A DNA stretch of 64,000 nucleotides from Planococcus shenhongbingii (lineage in GTDB: Bacteria > Bacillota > Bacilli > Bacillales_A > Planococcaceae). Below, piece by piece: positions 31,807 to 41,740 of this stretch; positions within the stretch are counted from its first letter, which is position 1; the number at the start of each line of letters is the position of its first letter. The stretch is from NCBI RefSeq assembly GCF_030413635.1, contig NZ_CP129235.1, forward strand, positions 3,162,001 to 3,226,000, written 5' to 3'. Position numbers and translations under genes: made by a program. Below the pieces are notes generated by a model, which ran no database searches, was not told the origin of the DNA, and was given only the letters and a program-made list of their open reading frames with translations.

Positions 31807-33042
31807 TTATTTGTACAATGGAAAACTAGCTGTTAACTTAGCTGTTCGTTCTGCAGCTTCTTTTTTCACATTTTCGTCTTCTGGATTTTTCAATAATTTC
31901 GCCATGATCGAAGCGATTTCTTTCATTTCCGCTTCCTTAAATCCTCGGGAAGTCACCGCTGGCGTACCAAGGCGTATTCCTGAAGTCACAAATGGGCTTT
32001 GCGGATCAAAAGGAATGGTGTTTTTGTTTGTTGTAATCCCTACTTCATCAAGTACATGCTCCGCTACTTTACCAGTCAAGTTTAGAGAACGAAGATCAAC
32101 CAGCATTAAGTGGTTGTCAGTTCCGCCTGAAACGATATCAACGCCTTCAGCTTTTAAACCTTCAGCAAGCGCTTGTGCATTTTTTACGACTTGGTCAATA
32201 TATGTCTTGAATTCAGGCTGTTGCGCTTCTCCAAATGCCACCGCTTTTGCAGCAATGACGTGCATTAGAGGGCCCCCTTGAATTCCAGGGAAAATGGTCT
32301 TGTCGATTTTCTTCGCGAATTCCTCTTTGCAAAGGATCAATCCTCCACGAGGGCCGCGAAGCGTTTTGTGTGTAGTCGAGGTTACGAAATGTGCATGCGG
32401 CACTGGATTCGGATGAGCGCCAGTTGCGACTAATCCTGCAATATGCGCCATATCAACCATTAGGTAAGCTCCGATTTCATCAGCGATTTCACGGAATTTT
32501 TCAAAGTCCAAAACGCGGGAGTAAGCACTAGTGCCAGCTACGATCATTTTCGGTTTATGCTCAAGCGCTACTTGGCGCACGATTTCATAATCGATTAATT
32601 GCGTTTCTTCATTTACTCCATACTCCACGAAATTATATTGCATTCCGCTGAAGTTCACTTTGCTGCCGTGTGTCAAGTGTCCGCCGTGGTTTAAATTCAT
32701 GCCTAGGATTGTGTCGCCTTTTTCAAGCACTGCTGTGTAAACCGCCATATTGGCTTGTGATCCTGAATGTGGCTGAACGTTCGCATGTTCTGCGCCAAAA
32801 ATTTCTTTCAGTCGGTCACGCGCAATGTTTTCTACTACATCCACAAATTCACATCCGCCATAATAGCGTTTTCCAGGGTAACCTTCAGCATACTTGTTAG
32901 TAAGGACTGAACCCTGTGCCTCCATTACTGCCTGCGATACAAAGTTTTCAGAGGCGATTAGTTCAATATTCGCTTCCTGACGCCCTTTTTCTGCCTTAAT
33001 TGCTTCGAAAACTGCCGAGTCCTGCGTTTTAATCAATTCCAT
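31807..33042 (-). CDS. glyA: Serine hydroxymethyltransferase
   Basis: 411 residues; converts serine and tetrahydrofolate to glycine and methylene-THF. The PLP lysine lies in [15 protein letters not shown]; the N-terminal [19 protein letters not shown] is typical. AGGAGGG is eight bases before the ATG at 33042; the longer frame would overlap ywlG further. It overlaps the ywlG-like gene end by 14 bases. Confidence 0.96.
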   Translation of the reverse strand: MELIKTQDSAVFEAIKAEKGRQEANIELIASENFVSQAVMEAQGSVLTNKYAEGYPGKRYYGGCEFVDVVENIARDRLKEIFGAEHANVQPHSGSQANMAVYTAVLEKGDTILGMNLNHGGHLTHGSKVNFSGMQYNFVEYGVNEETQLIDYEIVRQVALEHKPKMIVAGTSAYSRVLDFEKFREIADEIGAYLMVDMAHIAGLVATGAHPNPVPHAHFVTSTTHKTLRGPRGGLILCKEEFAKKIDKTIFPGIQGGPLMHVIAAKAVAFGEAQQPEFKTYIDQVVKNAQALAEGLKAEGVDIVSGGTDNHLMLVDLRSLNLTGKVAEHVLDEVGITTNKNTIPFDPQSPFVTSGIRLGTPAVTSRGFKEAEMKEIASIMAKLLKNPEDENVKKEAAERTAKLTASFPLYK

Positions 33043-33613
33043 CAATGTATCCCTCCTGTAGTTGGACAAGCTCACGATCGTAACTTGCGCGTTTCCCACC
33101 AATCAGTTTCGGACGGGTAGTTGCAGCTGACACAATCGCTTCACCTATTAGTTTAACAGAAGTTCGCACAGGAACGGCTACTCTTTTTAAATGCATGCCA
33201 ATCATTGTCTGTCCAATGTCGATTCCAGCATGTGCTTGAATTTCTTCAACCACCACCGGATCCTTCATATTTGAATAGGCGTAAGCGCTCATGGAGCCGC
33301 CGGCTTTAGCAACAGGGATGACCGTAACCGGTTCCCAGCCATATTTTTCAGCTGCTTGGCGTTCGACCGTCAGTGCCCGGTTGATATGTTCGCAGCCTTG
33401 AAAAGCCAGAAAAATACGGTGGCGTGCCGCAAATTTTTCAAGCGGCTCATAAAGGCTTTCTGCAATATCAAGGCCGCCGCCTGTGCCAATCCGTTTCCCT
33501 GCGACTTCTGAAGTGGAGCAGCCGACTACAAACACTTGGCCCTTTTTAAATTGAATTTGCTGTTCCAATTCACTTAACGTTTCTTCAAGCTGCAGTTGCC
33601 ATAAGGTTTGCAT
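33029..33613 (-). CDS. ywlG: TIGR01440/YwlG-family protein
   Basis: About 194 residues starting [12 protein letters not shown], with AAAGGAG eight bases upstream of the ATG at 33613. Conserved glycine-rich segments [17 protein letters not shown] and [16 protein letters not shown] are characteristic. This family sits between rpiB and glyA across Bacillales; no function is established to my knowledge. Confidence 0.85.
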   Translation of the reverse strand: MQTLWQLQLEETLSELEQQIQFKKGQVFVVGCSTSEVAGKRIGTGGGLDIAESLYEPLEKFAARHRIFLAFQGCEHINRALTVERQAAEKYGWEPVTVIPVAKAGGSMSAYAYSNMKDPVVVEEIQAHAGIDIGQTMIGMHLKRVAVPVRTSVKLIGEAIVSAATTRPKLIGGKRASYDRELVQLQEGYIDGID

Positions 33614-33630
33614 ATCGACCACTCCTTTTA

Positions 33631-34068
33631 TTATTGTTCGAGATCTGTTATTTTCTGTATGCGTTTCTCGTGTCTGCCGCCTTCGAATTCTTCTGTAAGC
33701 CATGTTTTGGCAATTTCACGTGCCAATCCAGGCCCGATTACGCGTTCACCCATCGCTAGAACGTTTGAATTATTATGGCCTCTTGTCGCTTTCGCACTGA
33801 ATACATCATGAACCAATGCGCAGCGGATGCCTTTAACTTTATTGGCAGCAATCGACATGCCGATTCCTGTGCCGCAAATGAGGATTCCGCGATCGAATTC
33901 ACCTTTTGCCACTGCTTCCGCCACCGGTTTTGCATAGTCCGGATAATCCACTGAATCGTCTGTATGCGGACCAAAATCCTGATAATCCATACCCAATTCA
34001 TTTAATAAATTAACGATTTCTTTACGCAGGTTATTCCCGCCGTGATCTGATGTTATAGCAATTTTCAT
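33631..34068 (-). CDS. rpiB: Ribose-5-phosphate isomerase B / RpiB-LacAB family
   Basis: 145 residues. [12 protein letters not shown] at the N terminus and [15 protein letters not shown] (with the catalytic Cys) mark the RpiB family; [16 protein letters not shown] follows. It isomerises ribose-5-phosphate and ribulose-5-phosphate. First gene of an rpiB-ywlG-glyA run, in the order of B. subtilis ywlF-ywlG-glyA. Confidence 0.92.
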   Translation of the reverse strand: MKIAITSDHGGNNLRKEIVNLLNELGMDYQDFGPHTDDSVDYPDYAKPVAEAVAKGEFDRGILICGTGIGMSIAANKVKGIRCALVHDVFSAKATRGHNNSNVLAMGERVIGPGLAREIAKTWLTEEFEGGRHEKRIQKITDLEQ

Positions 34069-34221
34069 GTAAAGCCCTCTTTTCTATTTTCGATTGAAGC
34101 GAAATGCTTTTTAAATGCATTATTCACTTTTCTTTTATTCTAACATCAATATCCTAAAAATCCTATAAACCCGCTGTGTACCGAAGAAACAATGGATTTT
34201 CAGCTATTTGAAAGGTTCCAT

Positions 34222-34250
34222 AAAAAAACCATTTGCGTATTCGCAAATGG
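34222..34250 (-). terminator. Terminator after ywlE-like gene
   Basis: CCATTTGCG and CGCAAATGG, perfect, TATT loop, then seven T on the minus strand. Confidence 0.9.
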
Positions 34251-34264
34251 CCCAATTTAAACAA

Positions 34265-34717
34265 TCATTTCTTTTCTGTCTGTTCTTCTTCAGCCAGCTT
34301 TTCTACAAGCAGCTGAATCAATCTTTTCAATTCATTGAACGTCTGCTGATAAGTGGATAAAGATCCGCCGTATGGATCGCTGACATCCGCCGCCATTTCA
34401 CCGGTAAACTCTTTTAATGTATATAGTTTGCTGGCATATTCCGGATAATGCTGCAGCAGGAATTGTCTATGGGAAGCAGTCATCGTTAAGATTAATGTTG
34501 CCCATTCCATATCTTCCGACACCAATTGTCTGGAAGTATGCTCAAATGAAATTCCTTCTTCGTCCAAGACGGTTTGAGCATTGAATGACAAAGGAGCTTC
34601 TCCAGCGAAGATACCGGCTGAACGGACTTCAATTCCCGGCAATTTTTTCGCTGATAATATGGCTTCTGCCATCGGGCTTCTGCATGTGTTGCCTGTGCAT
34701 ACAAAGAAAATCTTCAT
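34265..34717 (-). CDS. ywlE: Low-molecular-weight phosphatase, protein-arginine phosphatase type
   Basis: 150 residues starting MKIFFVCTGNTCRSPMAEA. The C-x5-R phosphate loop is CTGNTCRS; the threonine after GN is the residue that makes Bacillus YwlE specific for phosphoarginine rather than phosphotyrosine. The general acid is in DVSDPYGGS. It would reverse McsB phosphorylation. The ATG at 34717 follows a purine-rich GGTGGGGG. The sua5 stop lies just inside the longer frame. Confidence 0.88.
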   Translation of the reverse strand: MKIFFVCTGNTCRSPMAEAILSAKKLPGIEVRSAGIFAGEAPLSFNAQTVLDEEGISFEHTSRQLVSEDMEWATLILTMTASHRQFLLQHYPEYASKLYTLKEFTGEMAADVSDPYGGSLSTYQQTFNELKRLIQLLVEKLAEEEQTEKK

Positions 34718-34740
34718 TGTACCCCCACCTTTAGAATGAT

Positions 34741-35733
34741 TTAGCTGAACCACTTGTGGTCAGCCGCTTTTTCCAATCTGTTCATCATGGCATCACTTCG
34801 GTTCGAAGCTGTTGAAACAGTGGCCAAAATCAAATCGGCATCCGTCTGGTCACATTTGCGCAAACTATCGTAAAGAGTTTCTGCCGATAACGGGAAATGG
34901 TAATCTGCCACTGGGAAATCGGCGGTGCTGAGAACTGCTACTTTCTTTCCTTCTTTTTGTACATGCTGAATCGCTTTTCCAACTAATGCTTCATCGTTCT
35001 CGATCAAGTAGACAGGCACATCAGGCGCATAATGTATATATTTCATCCCGGGAGATTTTGGGGCATTCCCTTGGATTTCAGAAGACAGCCGGACTGTGCC
35101 AATTACGAGTTCAAGATCTTCTTTTGTGATTTCCCCTGGCCGTAAAATAACTGGCGGTTCGCTTGTCATATCGAGAACGGTCGATTCGAGTCCGATGGTT
35201 GTCTGTCCACCGTCAAGTATAAGCGGAATGATGCCAGCCATATCGTGATAGACATGTTCTGCCAGCGTTGGACTCGGTTTGCCGCTTGTATTGGCACTTG
35301 GCGCGGCAATTGGAACGTTTACCCGTGCCAGCAAATCCAGAGCAACTCGATGATTTGGTACACGAATACCGACTGTCTTAAGATTTGCTGTAACATTCTC
35401 AGCAAAAGCGCCCGGTTTTGACTCCAGTATGATCGTTAATGCTCCAGGCCAAAAAGCATCCATGCACTGAATTGCTTTTGCCGGAACATTTTGAACCCAG
35501 TTCAAGGCGCTTTCCTTAGAATCGACATGTACTATCAATGGATTGTCTGACGGCCGCCCTTTTGCAGTAAATATCTTTTCAACGGCTTGCGGATTCGTGG
35601 CATCTGCACCTAACCCATAGACGGTTTCAGTGGGAAAGGCCACAATGTCTCCATTTCGAAGGATTTCCACAGCCTGTGAATAAGTTTCTTCTTTATTCAC
35701 AGAACTATCCACAAGTACGATTTCCGTTTCCAT
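34741..35733 (-). CDS. ywlC: L-threonylcarbamoyladenylate synthase, Sua5/YwlC
   Basis: 330 residues: YrdC domain (about 14-205) with KGRPSDNPL (the K-x-R nucleotide site) and SANTSGKPSPT, then the Sua5 C-terminal domain (about 235-330) reached through a linker with SPGMKYIHYAP. It makes the TC-AMP intermediate of t6A37 tRNA modification from threonine, bicarbonate and ATP. AGGAGATG precedes the start. Its 5' end and leader hold a DnaA-box cluster. Confidence 0.93.
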   Translation of the reverse strand: METEIVLVDSSVNKEETYSQAVEILRNGDIVAFPTETVYGLGADATNPQAVEKIFTAKGRPSDNPLIVHVDSKESALNWVQNVPAKAIQCMDAFWPGALTIILESKPGAFAENVTANLKTVGIRVPNHRVALDLLARVNVPIAAPSANTSGKPSPTLAEHVYHDMAGIIPLILDGGQTTIGLESTVLDMTSEPPVILRPGEITKEDLELVIGTVRLSSEIQGNAPKSPGMKYIHYAPDVPVYLIENDEALVGKAIQHVQKEGKKVAVLSTADFPVADYHFPLSAETLYDSLRKCDQTDADLILATVSTASNRSDAMMNRLEKAADHKWFS

Positions 35734-35822
35734 GTGAACATCTCCTATTTTCGCTTGTTTTTTATAATTCTATCCACAAATTGTGGATAATTCATAGCGA
35801 TTTGCTCACAATTTGTGAACAA
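35675..35822. promoter_or_regulatory. DnaA-box cluster at the ywlC 5' end
   Basis: Perfect TTATNCACA boxes at 35675-35683 (minus), 35693-35701 (plus) and 35782-35790 (minus), and 8-of-9 boxes at 35705-35713, 35770-35778 and 35814-35822. They cover the first 60 bases of ywlC and the gap to prmC. Bacillus has a DnaA-binding cluster at ywlC, so the site seems conserved. Confidence 0.7.
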
Positions 35823-35823
35823 G

Positions 35824-36681
35824 TTAATTGTTTATGCAAAAAACCATGCGGTCTTGATTGTTGATATCTTTTTTTATATACACTGTTGCATCCGGAAAAG
35901 CTTTTTTTAATAAGTTTTCCACAACCGGCCCTTGTTTATAACCGATTTCAAAGCCGACAATCCCCGGTTTATTCAGCAAATGCGGCAATTGATCTGCCAT
36001 TTTTTCGTATAAAGCCAAGCCGTTATTATCCGCAAATAATGCGTTATGCGGTTCAAAATCACGGACAGTATCAGATAAATCCGCTGCTTCTTCATAGCTG
36101 ATATACGGTGGGTTCGATAAAATGATATCCCATTTCTGATCACGGATCGGTTCAGTTAAATCCCCGAGCTTAAAATGGACATCTGCCTCCAGCCGATGTG
36201 CATTTTGCTTGGCCATAGTTAACGCTTTTTCCGAAATATCAGTCGCTGTGACAAGCGATCCAGGAAGCTCACATTTCATCGTAATCGCAATGATGCCGCT
36301 TCCTGTTCCAATATCCGCAACCGTCGGATATTTATCAGGGAACATCTCCTTGACCAGCCTTAAAGTTTCTTCCACCAGTTCTTCAGTTTCCGGCCGGGGA
36401 ATTAAGACGTCTTCATTGACCTGAAATTTCCGGCCATAAAATTCTTCGGCTCCGGTCAAATGCTGAACAGGAATTCCTTTTGCATGCTGCTCAATTTTGC
36501 TCCAGTAGCGCTCAAATACCGCTTCATCCATTTCATCACGCATGGCAGACAGCAGGCCAGCATGTGATAAACCGAGTTCATGCTGAAGCAGGATTCGCGC
36601 GACCGCTTCTTCCCGGCCCTTGCTTTTTAAAAAAGAAGAAGCCCCGTTAAGGGCCTCATACAATCGTCTACTTTTAGTCAT
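35824..36681 (-). CDS. prmC: Peptide chain release factor N5-glutamine methyltransferase
   Basis: 285 residues. An N-terminal helical domain (about 1-85) precedes a Rossmann methyltransferase with [13 protein letters not shown] (SAM site) and the catalytic NPPY. It methylates the GGQ glutamine of release factors. The start overlaps the prfA stop by eight bases, coupling the enzyme to its substrate gene. No spoIIR follows it, unlike in Bacillus. Confidence 0.94.
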   Translation of the reverse strand: MTKSRRLYEALNGASSFLKSKGREEAVARILLQHELGLSHAGLLSAMRDEMDEAVFERYWSKIEQHAKGIPVQHLTGAEEFYGRKFQVNEDVLIPRPETEELVEETLRLVKEMFPDKYPTVADIGTGSGIIAITMKCELPGSLVTATDISEKALTMAKQNAHRLEADVHFKLGDLTEPIRDQKWDIILSNPPYISYEEAADLSDTVRDFEPHNALFADNNGLALYEKMADQLPHLLNKPGIVGFEIGYKQGPVVENLLKKAFPDATVYIKKDINNQDRMVFCINN

Positions 36682-37747
36682 TGTTCAAGCTTTCCATTTT
36701 TGCAGACTGTTCTTCCACAACCAAAGCTTCGATGACTTCATCCAGCTTGCCTTGCATGATCTGGTCAAGTTTCTGGATAGTCAACCCGATGCGGTGATCC
36801 GTCACCCGGTTTTGAGGGAAATTGTACGTCCGGATCCGTTCAGAACGGTCCCCGGTTCCGACAGCAGATTTCCGCACTGCGTCATATTCAGCTTGTGCTT
36901 CCTGCTGGAATTTATCATAAACGCGTGCGCGGAGGACTTTCATTGCACTGGCTTTGTTTTTGATTTGAGATTTTTCATCTTGACAGGTAACGACCGTATT
37001 GGTCGGAATGTGCGTCAATCGCACTGCCGACATCGTCGTGTTAACGGATTGTCCGCCCGCTCCAGATGAAGCGTACGTGTCTACCCGGATATCGTTGTCG
37101 TGGATTTCCACTTCGACTTCTTCCACTTCCGGCAAACAAGCCACTGTCGCTGTTGACGTATGGATGCGGCCGCCCGATTCAGTTTCCGGCACACGTTGCA
37201 CACGGTGCGCGCCGTTTTCGTATTTCAGTTTCGAATAAGCGCCTTTTCCAGTAATCATGAATACCAATTCTTTAAAGCCGCCAAGGCCAGTTGGATTGGA
37301 ATCCATAATGGTCACTTTCCAGCCGTTCGATTCGGCATATCTGCTGTACATGCGGTAAAGGTCACCGGCAAATAATGCCGCTTCATCTCCACCAGCTGCT
37401 CCGCGCACTTCCATGATGACGTTTTTGTCGTCGTTCGGGTCTTTTGGTATCAATAAAATATGGAGGCGTTCTTCAATCGCCGTTAATTGCGTTTCCAAAT
37501 CATTGACTTCTTCCTTGACCATTTCGCGCATTTCAGGGTCCAGTTTATCATCAAACATCGCTTTCGCTTCGTTCAATTGAGCTGTAAGTTCTTTATATTC
37601 ACGGTAAGCTTCCACCGTATCCTGCAAATCGGATTGTTCTTTGGAATACTCTCTAAGTTTATTGGTATCACTGACAATTTCAGGATCGCTCAACAGTTCA
37701 TTTAAACGGTCATAACGGTCTTCTACAGCTTGTAATCGATCAAACAT
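36674..37747 (-). CDS. prfA: Peptide chain release factor 1
   Basis: 357 residues. Domain 2 carries the PATE-like anticodon motif (PETESGG) and domain 3 the GGQ tripeptide in [11 protein letters not shown]. Terminates translation at UAA and UAG. The start is the ATG at 37747 ([13 protein letters not shown]), eight bases after GAGGTG; the earlier ATG is too close to that site and the N terminus then matches Bacillus RF1. Confidence 0.95.
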   Translation of the reverse strand: MFDRLQAVEDRYDRLNELLSDPEIVSDTNKLREYSKEQSDLQDTVEAYREYKELTAQLNEAKAMFDDKLDPEMREMVKEEVNDLETQLTAIEERLHILLIPKDPNDDKNVIMEVRGAAGGDEAALFAGDLYRMYSRYAESNGWKVTIMDSNPTGLGGFKELVFMITGKGAYSKLKYENGAHRVQRVPETESGGRIHTSTATVACLPEVEEVEVEIHDNDIRVDTYASSGAGGQSVNTTMSAVRLTHIPTNTVVTCQDEKSQIKNKASAMKVLRARVYDKFQQEAQAEYDAVRKSAVGTGDRSERIRTYNFPQNRVTDHRIGLTIQKLDQIMQGKLDEVIEALVVEEQSAKMESLNND

Positions 37748-37807
37748 TCCCATATCACCTCTTTTTTCTATTTTCTTTTCTTCTTCATATTGCAAGTAGG
37801 GTTGAAG

Positions 37808-37922
37808 AAATCGCTCCAGGCGGACGCTTTCCGCGGGTATGGCCTCAGCTTCCTCGTCGCTTCGCTCCTGCGGGATCTTCGGCTCATACTATTCCCGCTG
37901 GAGTCGCCGCCTTCCGCTCTTT
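37808..37922. repeat. Dispersed GC-rich element, type 2, forward copy
   Basis: It begins CGCTCCAGGCGGACGCTTTC and ends GAGTCGCCGCCTTCCGCT, with inner palindromes. A reverse-oriented, longer relative lies at 46391-46567. It is upstream of prfA, followed by element A copy 3. Confidence 0.65.
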
Positions 37923-38039
37923 CCTCTATGTTTCGTCTATACTTAAAAACTTACTTTAAGATTATCGATATGATTCTTGTAACTAAGAAATAATCAGCAA
38001 GTTATATAAATGATTCTCTCTTTTCCAAGAAGCGTATCC

Positions 38040-38129
38040 AGCGCAGGCGCGTCCACGGGCTAGGCGGAGCTATAAGACGAGTGTCTTTCTCGGCTTATAG
38101 CGGGAGCTCTGCCCAAAGCGGCCGAAGCG
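38040..38129. repeat. Dispersed 90-bp element A, copy 3
   Basis: AGCGCAGGCGCGTCCACGGG to GCGGCCGAAGCG; the central GCTATAAG/CTTATAGC stem is perfect. It ends 45 bases past the tdk stop. Confidence 0.8.
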
Positions 38130-38174
38130 TTTCAAAAAGTTAACCTCTCTAGCCAATCTATATAAAAAACTTTT

Positions 38175-38768
38175 CTATTTCGAAATCGTCACACCGGCCG
38201 GCACTTCGTGGTGATGACGGCAGCGCGGTTCGTATGCTTCTGATGCGCCTACTAAAATCGTCGGGTCGTCAGAGCCAGCTGGCTTGCCGTCAATCAAACG
38301 CTGTGTCCGGCTTGCAGGGGATCCGCAAACAGTGCAAACCGCTTGAAGTTTCGTTACTTGTTCTGCAATGGACAATAATGTCGGCATCGGGCCAAAAGGG
38401 CGTCCTCTGAAATCTTGATCCAGGCCTGCTACAATGACACGGAATCCGTGATCAGCCAGTTTCTGAACATTATCTATAATTTCTTCATCAAAAAATTGAG
38501 CTTCATCAATGGCAATGACATCATATTCATCTGTGATAAACTGCCACATTTCTTTTGAATGCTCAATTGGCAAGGCAATAACAGTAGTGCCATTATGGGA
38601 AACAACCGCTTCTTCGCTATAACGGTCATCAATTTTCGGTTTAAATACAGCAATTTTTTGTTTTGCGAATTGAGCGCGCCGTATGCGCCGGATCAATTCC
38701 TCCGATTTTCCTGAAAACATACTTCCGCAGATCAGCTCTACCCAGCCTGATTGTTTCATAACGTACAT
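38175..38768 (-). CDS. tdk: Thymidine kinase
   Basis: 197 residues. P-loop [13 protein letters not shown], the DEAQFFD catalytic segment and zinc ligands in [13 protein letters not shown] and CRHHHE. Phosphorylates thymidine in dTTP salvage. The ATG at 38768 (MYVMKQSGW) lies eight bases after AAAGGGG; the longer frame to 38813 has no ribosome site. Confidence 0.95.
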   Translation of the reverse strand: MYVMKQSGWVELICGSMFSGKSEELIRRIRRAQFAKQKIAVFKPKIDDRYSEEAVVSHNGTTVIALPIEHSKEMWQFITDEYDVIAIDEAQFFDEEIIDNVQKLADHGFRVIVAGLDQDFRGRPFGPMPTLLSIAEQVTKLQAVCTVCGSPASRTQRLIDGKPAGSDDPTILVGASEAYEPRCRHHHEVPAGVTISK

Positions 38769-38878
38769 AAGTGGGACCCCTTTCAAACGCTTTTTCATTA
38801 TAATCATACCCAAATTTGGTTAGTAATTCTGCTTTTTTCTGCTATGTAAGGCGAATTAAACAGCTATTAAACGAAAAA

Positions 38879-38912
38879 ATACCTGCTTGGCGTTTTCGCG
38901 CAAAGCAGGTAT
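38879..38912 (-). terminator. rpmE terminator
   Basis: ATACCTGCTT and AAGCAGGTAT with an inner GCG/CGC pair; six T follow on the minus strand. Confidence 0.85.
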
Positions 38913-38921
38913 ATTTATCAA

Positions 38922-39137
38922 TTACTCAGCAATTTCTTCTTTTATGCCGTATTTTTTGTTGAAACGGTCTACGCGGCCATCTGCTGCAGCAAACTTCTGA
39001 CGTCCAGTGTAGAATGGATGACATTCTGAGCAAAGCTCAACGTTAATGTTTTCTTTTACAGAACCTGTAGTGAAAGAGTTCCCACATGAGCAAGTTACTG
39101 TCGCTTGTTTGTACTCTGGATGAATACCTGTTTTCAT
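38922..39137 (-). CDS. rpmE: 50S ribosomal protein L31, zinc-binding form
   Basis: 71 residues. CSCG near the N terminus and CSEC in the middle are the zinc ligands of the C+ type of L31; the [20 protein letters not shown] segment is typical. It links the ribosomal subunits. It has its own promoter inside the end of rho, a long structured leader and a terminator. Confidence 0.95.
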   Translation of the reverse strand: MKTGIHPEYKQATVTCSCGNSFTTGSVKENINVELCSECHPFYTGRQKFAAADGRVDRFNKKYGIKEEIAE

Positions 39138-39193
39138 AATATTTTCTCCTCCCGCCCTGAACCATCTGGAACAGAGTTTGATAATCTATTTTA

Positions 39194-39233
39194 CTATTGC
39201 CTTACACGGCTCTTTAGGCCGTATATGCAATAG
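39194..39233 (-). promoter_or_regulatory. Structured leader of rpmE (L31-type candidate)
   Basis: CTATTGC at 39194-39200 pairs with GCAATAG at 39227-39233, enclosing an ACGGC/GCCGT stem with an internal loop. It lies in a leader of about 110 bases between the promoter and rpmE. Leaders of this kind allow L31 to control its own gene; matching to the known family is an inference. Confidence 0.5.
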
Positions 39234-39256
39234 CACTGTTTTAAATCACTCTCAGT

Positions 39257-39285
39257 ATCATAACAAATATTAGGTCATATTGCAA
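39257..39285 (-). promoter_or_regulatory. SigmaA promoter of rpmE
   Basis: TTGCAA (39280-39285) and TATGAT (39257-39262) on the minus strand with a 17-base spacer. The -35 box abuts the rho stop codon. Confidence 0.8.
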
Positions 39286-39289
39286 CTAT

Positions 39290-40573
39290 TTAAATCATCT
39301 TTTTGTTGCTGCGGTGAGCCTTCATTTCATTGTTCAATTGCTCGAAAAATTCTTCATTGGTCTTTGTTTGACCCAGCTTTTTCAAGAAGCGTTCTCCGAA
39401 ATCCGGTGAATCTGAGAAGGTTTTGCGGATTGCCCACAGTTTCTCCAATTGAGCTGGATTAAGAAGCAACTCTTCTTTTCTGGTGCCCGAACGGCGGATA
39501 TCCAGTGCTGGAAAAATGCGGCGCTCTGCCAAGCTGCGATCTAAATGCAGCTCCATATTGCCGGTTCCTTTAAATTCTTCGTAAATCACTTCATCCATAC
39601 GCGATCCGGTATCAACCAAAGCAGTAGCTAAGATTGTCAAACTGCCGCCTTCTTCGATATTGCGGGCTGCCCCGAAAAAGCGTTTTGGACGGTGGAAAGC
39701 TGCAGGGTCTATTCCTCCTGACAGTGTACGGCCACTTGGCGGAATAACCAAATTATATGCTCGGGCCAATCGTGTAATGGAATCCATTAGAATGATAACA
39801 TCCCGTTTATGCTCTACAAGGCGCATTGCGCGTTCTAAAACTAGCTCTGCCACTTTTACATGATTTTCCGGTACTTCATCAAATGTTGAAGATACAACAT
39901 CTGCGTCAACCGAACGTTCGATATCCGTCACTTCTTCCGGACGTTCATCAATGAGCAGAACAATCAGCTCGGCTTCCGGGTGATTTGTGGTAATCGAGTT
40001 GGCAATTTCTTTTAACAGCATCGTTTTACCGGCTTTTGGCGGAGCAACGATTAAACCGCGCTGGCCAAATCCGACAGGCGCCACTAAATCCATGATGCGT
40101 GCAGAAAGATGTTTCGGCGTTGTTTCAAGGCGGATATGACGGTCCGGGTAAAGTGGCGTCAAGCCTGGGAAGTGGACACGTTCTTTAGCGACTTCCGGAT
40201 CTTCCCCGTTTACCGCTTCTACTTGCAATAAGCCAAAATAGCGTTCGTTTTCTTTTGGCGGACGCACTTTCCCTGAAACTTTATCGCCATTCCGCAAGTC
40301 AAACCGGCGGATTTGGGAAGCGGAAATATAAATGTCCTGTGAACTTGGTGAGTAATTGATCGGACGCAAGAAACCGAAACCTTCCGATTGGATGATTTCA
40401 AGAACGCCTTCCATAAAGAAGAAGCCTTCTTGTTCTGCTCTTGTTTTTAAAATAGCAAAAATCAATTCTTTTTTCGATAATTTACTGTAATTGGTCAGCT
40501 TGTATTCTTTCGCCAAAGTGTAAAGCTCTCTCAGCGTCATGTTCTCCAAAGAGGAAATTGTTATTATTGTCAT
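39290..40573 (-). CDS. rho: Transcription termination factor Rho
   Basis: 427 residues. N-terminal Rho_N helices ([20 protein letters not shown]), the primary RNA-binding cold-shock domain (EGFGFLR, about 63-125), and the hexameric ATPase with Walker [10 protein letters not shown], Walker [17 protein letters not shown]-loop and R-loop. The N-terminal insertion domain of actinobacterial Rho is absent. The ribosome site is weak (GAGTGGTG). Upstream of rpmE. Confidence 0.95.
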   Translation of the reverse strand: MTIITISSLENMTLRELYTLAKEYKLTNYSKLSKKELIFAILKTRAEQEGFFFMEGVLEIIQSEGFGFLRPINYSPSSQDIYISASQIRRFDLRNGDKVSGKVRPPKENERYFGLLQVEAVNGEDPEVAKERVHFPGLTPLYPDRHIRLETTPKHLSARIMDLVAPVGFGQRGLIVAPPKAGKTMLLKEIANSITTNHPEAELIVLLIDERPEEVTDIERSVDADVVSSTFDEVPENHVKVAELVLERAMRLVEHKRDVIILMDSITRLARAYNLVIPPSGRTLSGGIDPAAFHRPKRFFGAARNIEEGGSLTILATALVDTGSRMDEVIYEEFKGTGNMELHLDRSLAERRIFPALDIRRSGTRKEELLLNPAQLEKLWAIRKTFSDSPDFGERFLKKLGQTKTNEEFFEQLNNEMKAHRSNKKMI

Positions 40574-40657
40574 TAATTGGACACCACTCTTACTCTTTTT
40601 TTAGGGTTTCGTATGTTGAGGATCAGTCGTTGATTTGATTGGAAAGATCTTTAAAGA

Positions 40658-40682
40658 AGGAGTCCGGCAAGATACCGGACTC
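40658..40682 (-). terminator. glpX hairpin terminator
   Basis: GAGTCCGG and CCGGACTC with a seven-base loop, 19 bases past the glpX stop; the tail after it is only moderately T-rich. Confidence 0.6.
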
Positions 40683-40700
40683 AATTTTGAAGTTGGATCA

Positions 40701-41666
40701 TTAATCATGCATAACGAGATCTGGTTTTTTCTTCATGCTATGGCGCCCTTCAACAAAACGGACGGTGCCTGATTTCGCACGCATTACCAATGTATGGCTT
40801 TCTGCAAAACCGCCTTTTAGCTGAACTCCGCGAAGCAGTTCACCGTCCGTAACGCCTGTTGCTGCAAAGATGGCATCGTCCCCTTTTACAAGGTCTTCCA
40901 TTTTAAGAACTTTGCTGACATCCAAGCCCATATCCAAGCAGCGCTGTGCTTCTTCATCTGACTGAGGCATCAACTTCCCTTGAAGTTCGCCGCCTAAGCA
41001 TTTCAAGCCAACAGCCGCGATTACGCCTTCAGGGGCTCCGCCTGTGCCGAATAAAATATCAACACCGGTTTTTTCAAAAGCGGTATTGATCGCTCCTGCC
41101 ACGTCTCCATCATTAATCAATTTAATACGGGCTCCTGCAGCACGAATTTGCTCAATAATGTGTTTGTGGCGCGGGCGATCCAGAATAGTTGCTACAACGT
41201 CTTCAATATCTTTGTTTTTTGCTTTCGCAACTGCACGAAGATTATCAATCACTGGTGCATTGATGTCAATTTTACCGACCGCTTCAGGTCCTACTGCAAT
41301 TTTATCCATATACATATCAGGTGCATTCAATAAATTGCCACGGTCAGCAATCGCAAGAACTGCAAGCGCATTCCAGCCGCCAGCTGCTACGATATTCGTT
41401 CCTTCTAAAGGATCGACTGCAACATCCACTTCCGGTCCTTGGCCAGTCCCGAGTTCTTCTCCGATATAGAGCATTGGTGCTTCATCCATTTCACCTTCAC
41501 CAATTACTACCACACCGCGCATCGGAATTGTATCAAAAACTTTCCGCATGGCACTAGTTGCCGCGTCATCCGCTTCAATCTTCAAACCGCGGCCCATCCA
41601 TTTTGCCGAAGCAATTGCTGCCGCTTCCGTAACACGCACAAGTTCCATTGACAAACTTCGTTCCAT
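40701..41666 (-). CDS. glpX: Class II fructose-1,6-bisphosphatase
   Basis: 321 residues. [19 protein letters not shown] and [11 protein letters not shown] hold the metal ligands of GlpX-type FBPase, and GTGGAPEG follows. It hydrolyses fructose-1,6-bisphosphate in gluconeogenesis. GGGAGGA precedes the ATG. It lies between murAB and rho as in Bacillus. Confidence 0.94.
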   Translation of the reverse strand: MERSLSMELVRVTEAAAIASAKWMGRGLKIEADDAATSAMRKVFDTIPMRGVVVIGEGEMDEAPMLYIGEELGTGQGPEVDVAVDPLEGTNIVAAGGWNALAVLAIADRGNLLNAPDMYMDKIAVGPEAVGKIDINAPVIDNLRAVAKAKNKDIEDVVATILDRPRHKHIIEQIRAAGARIKLINDGDVAGAINTAFEKTGVDILFGTGGAPEGVIAAVGLKCLGGELQGKLMPQSDEEAQRCLDMGLDVSKVLKMEDLVKGDDAIFAATGVTDGELLRGVQLKGGFAESHTLVMRAKSGTVRFVEGRHSMKKKPDLVMHD

Positions 41667-41740
41667 AGTTTCTTTTCCTCCCGTTCAGCTGAAAATCTAT
41701 ACTTCATAATTGTAGCATATATCAACAAGCTGGAAAGAAG

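Noticed and set aside
33614-33703. Longer N terminus of the YwlG-like protein
   Set aside because: It overlaps the rpiB gene in another frame and lacks a ribosome site; the ATG at 33613 has AAAGGAG.
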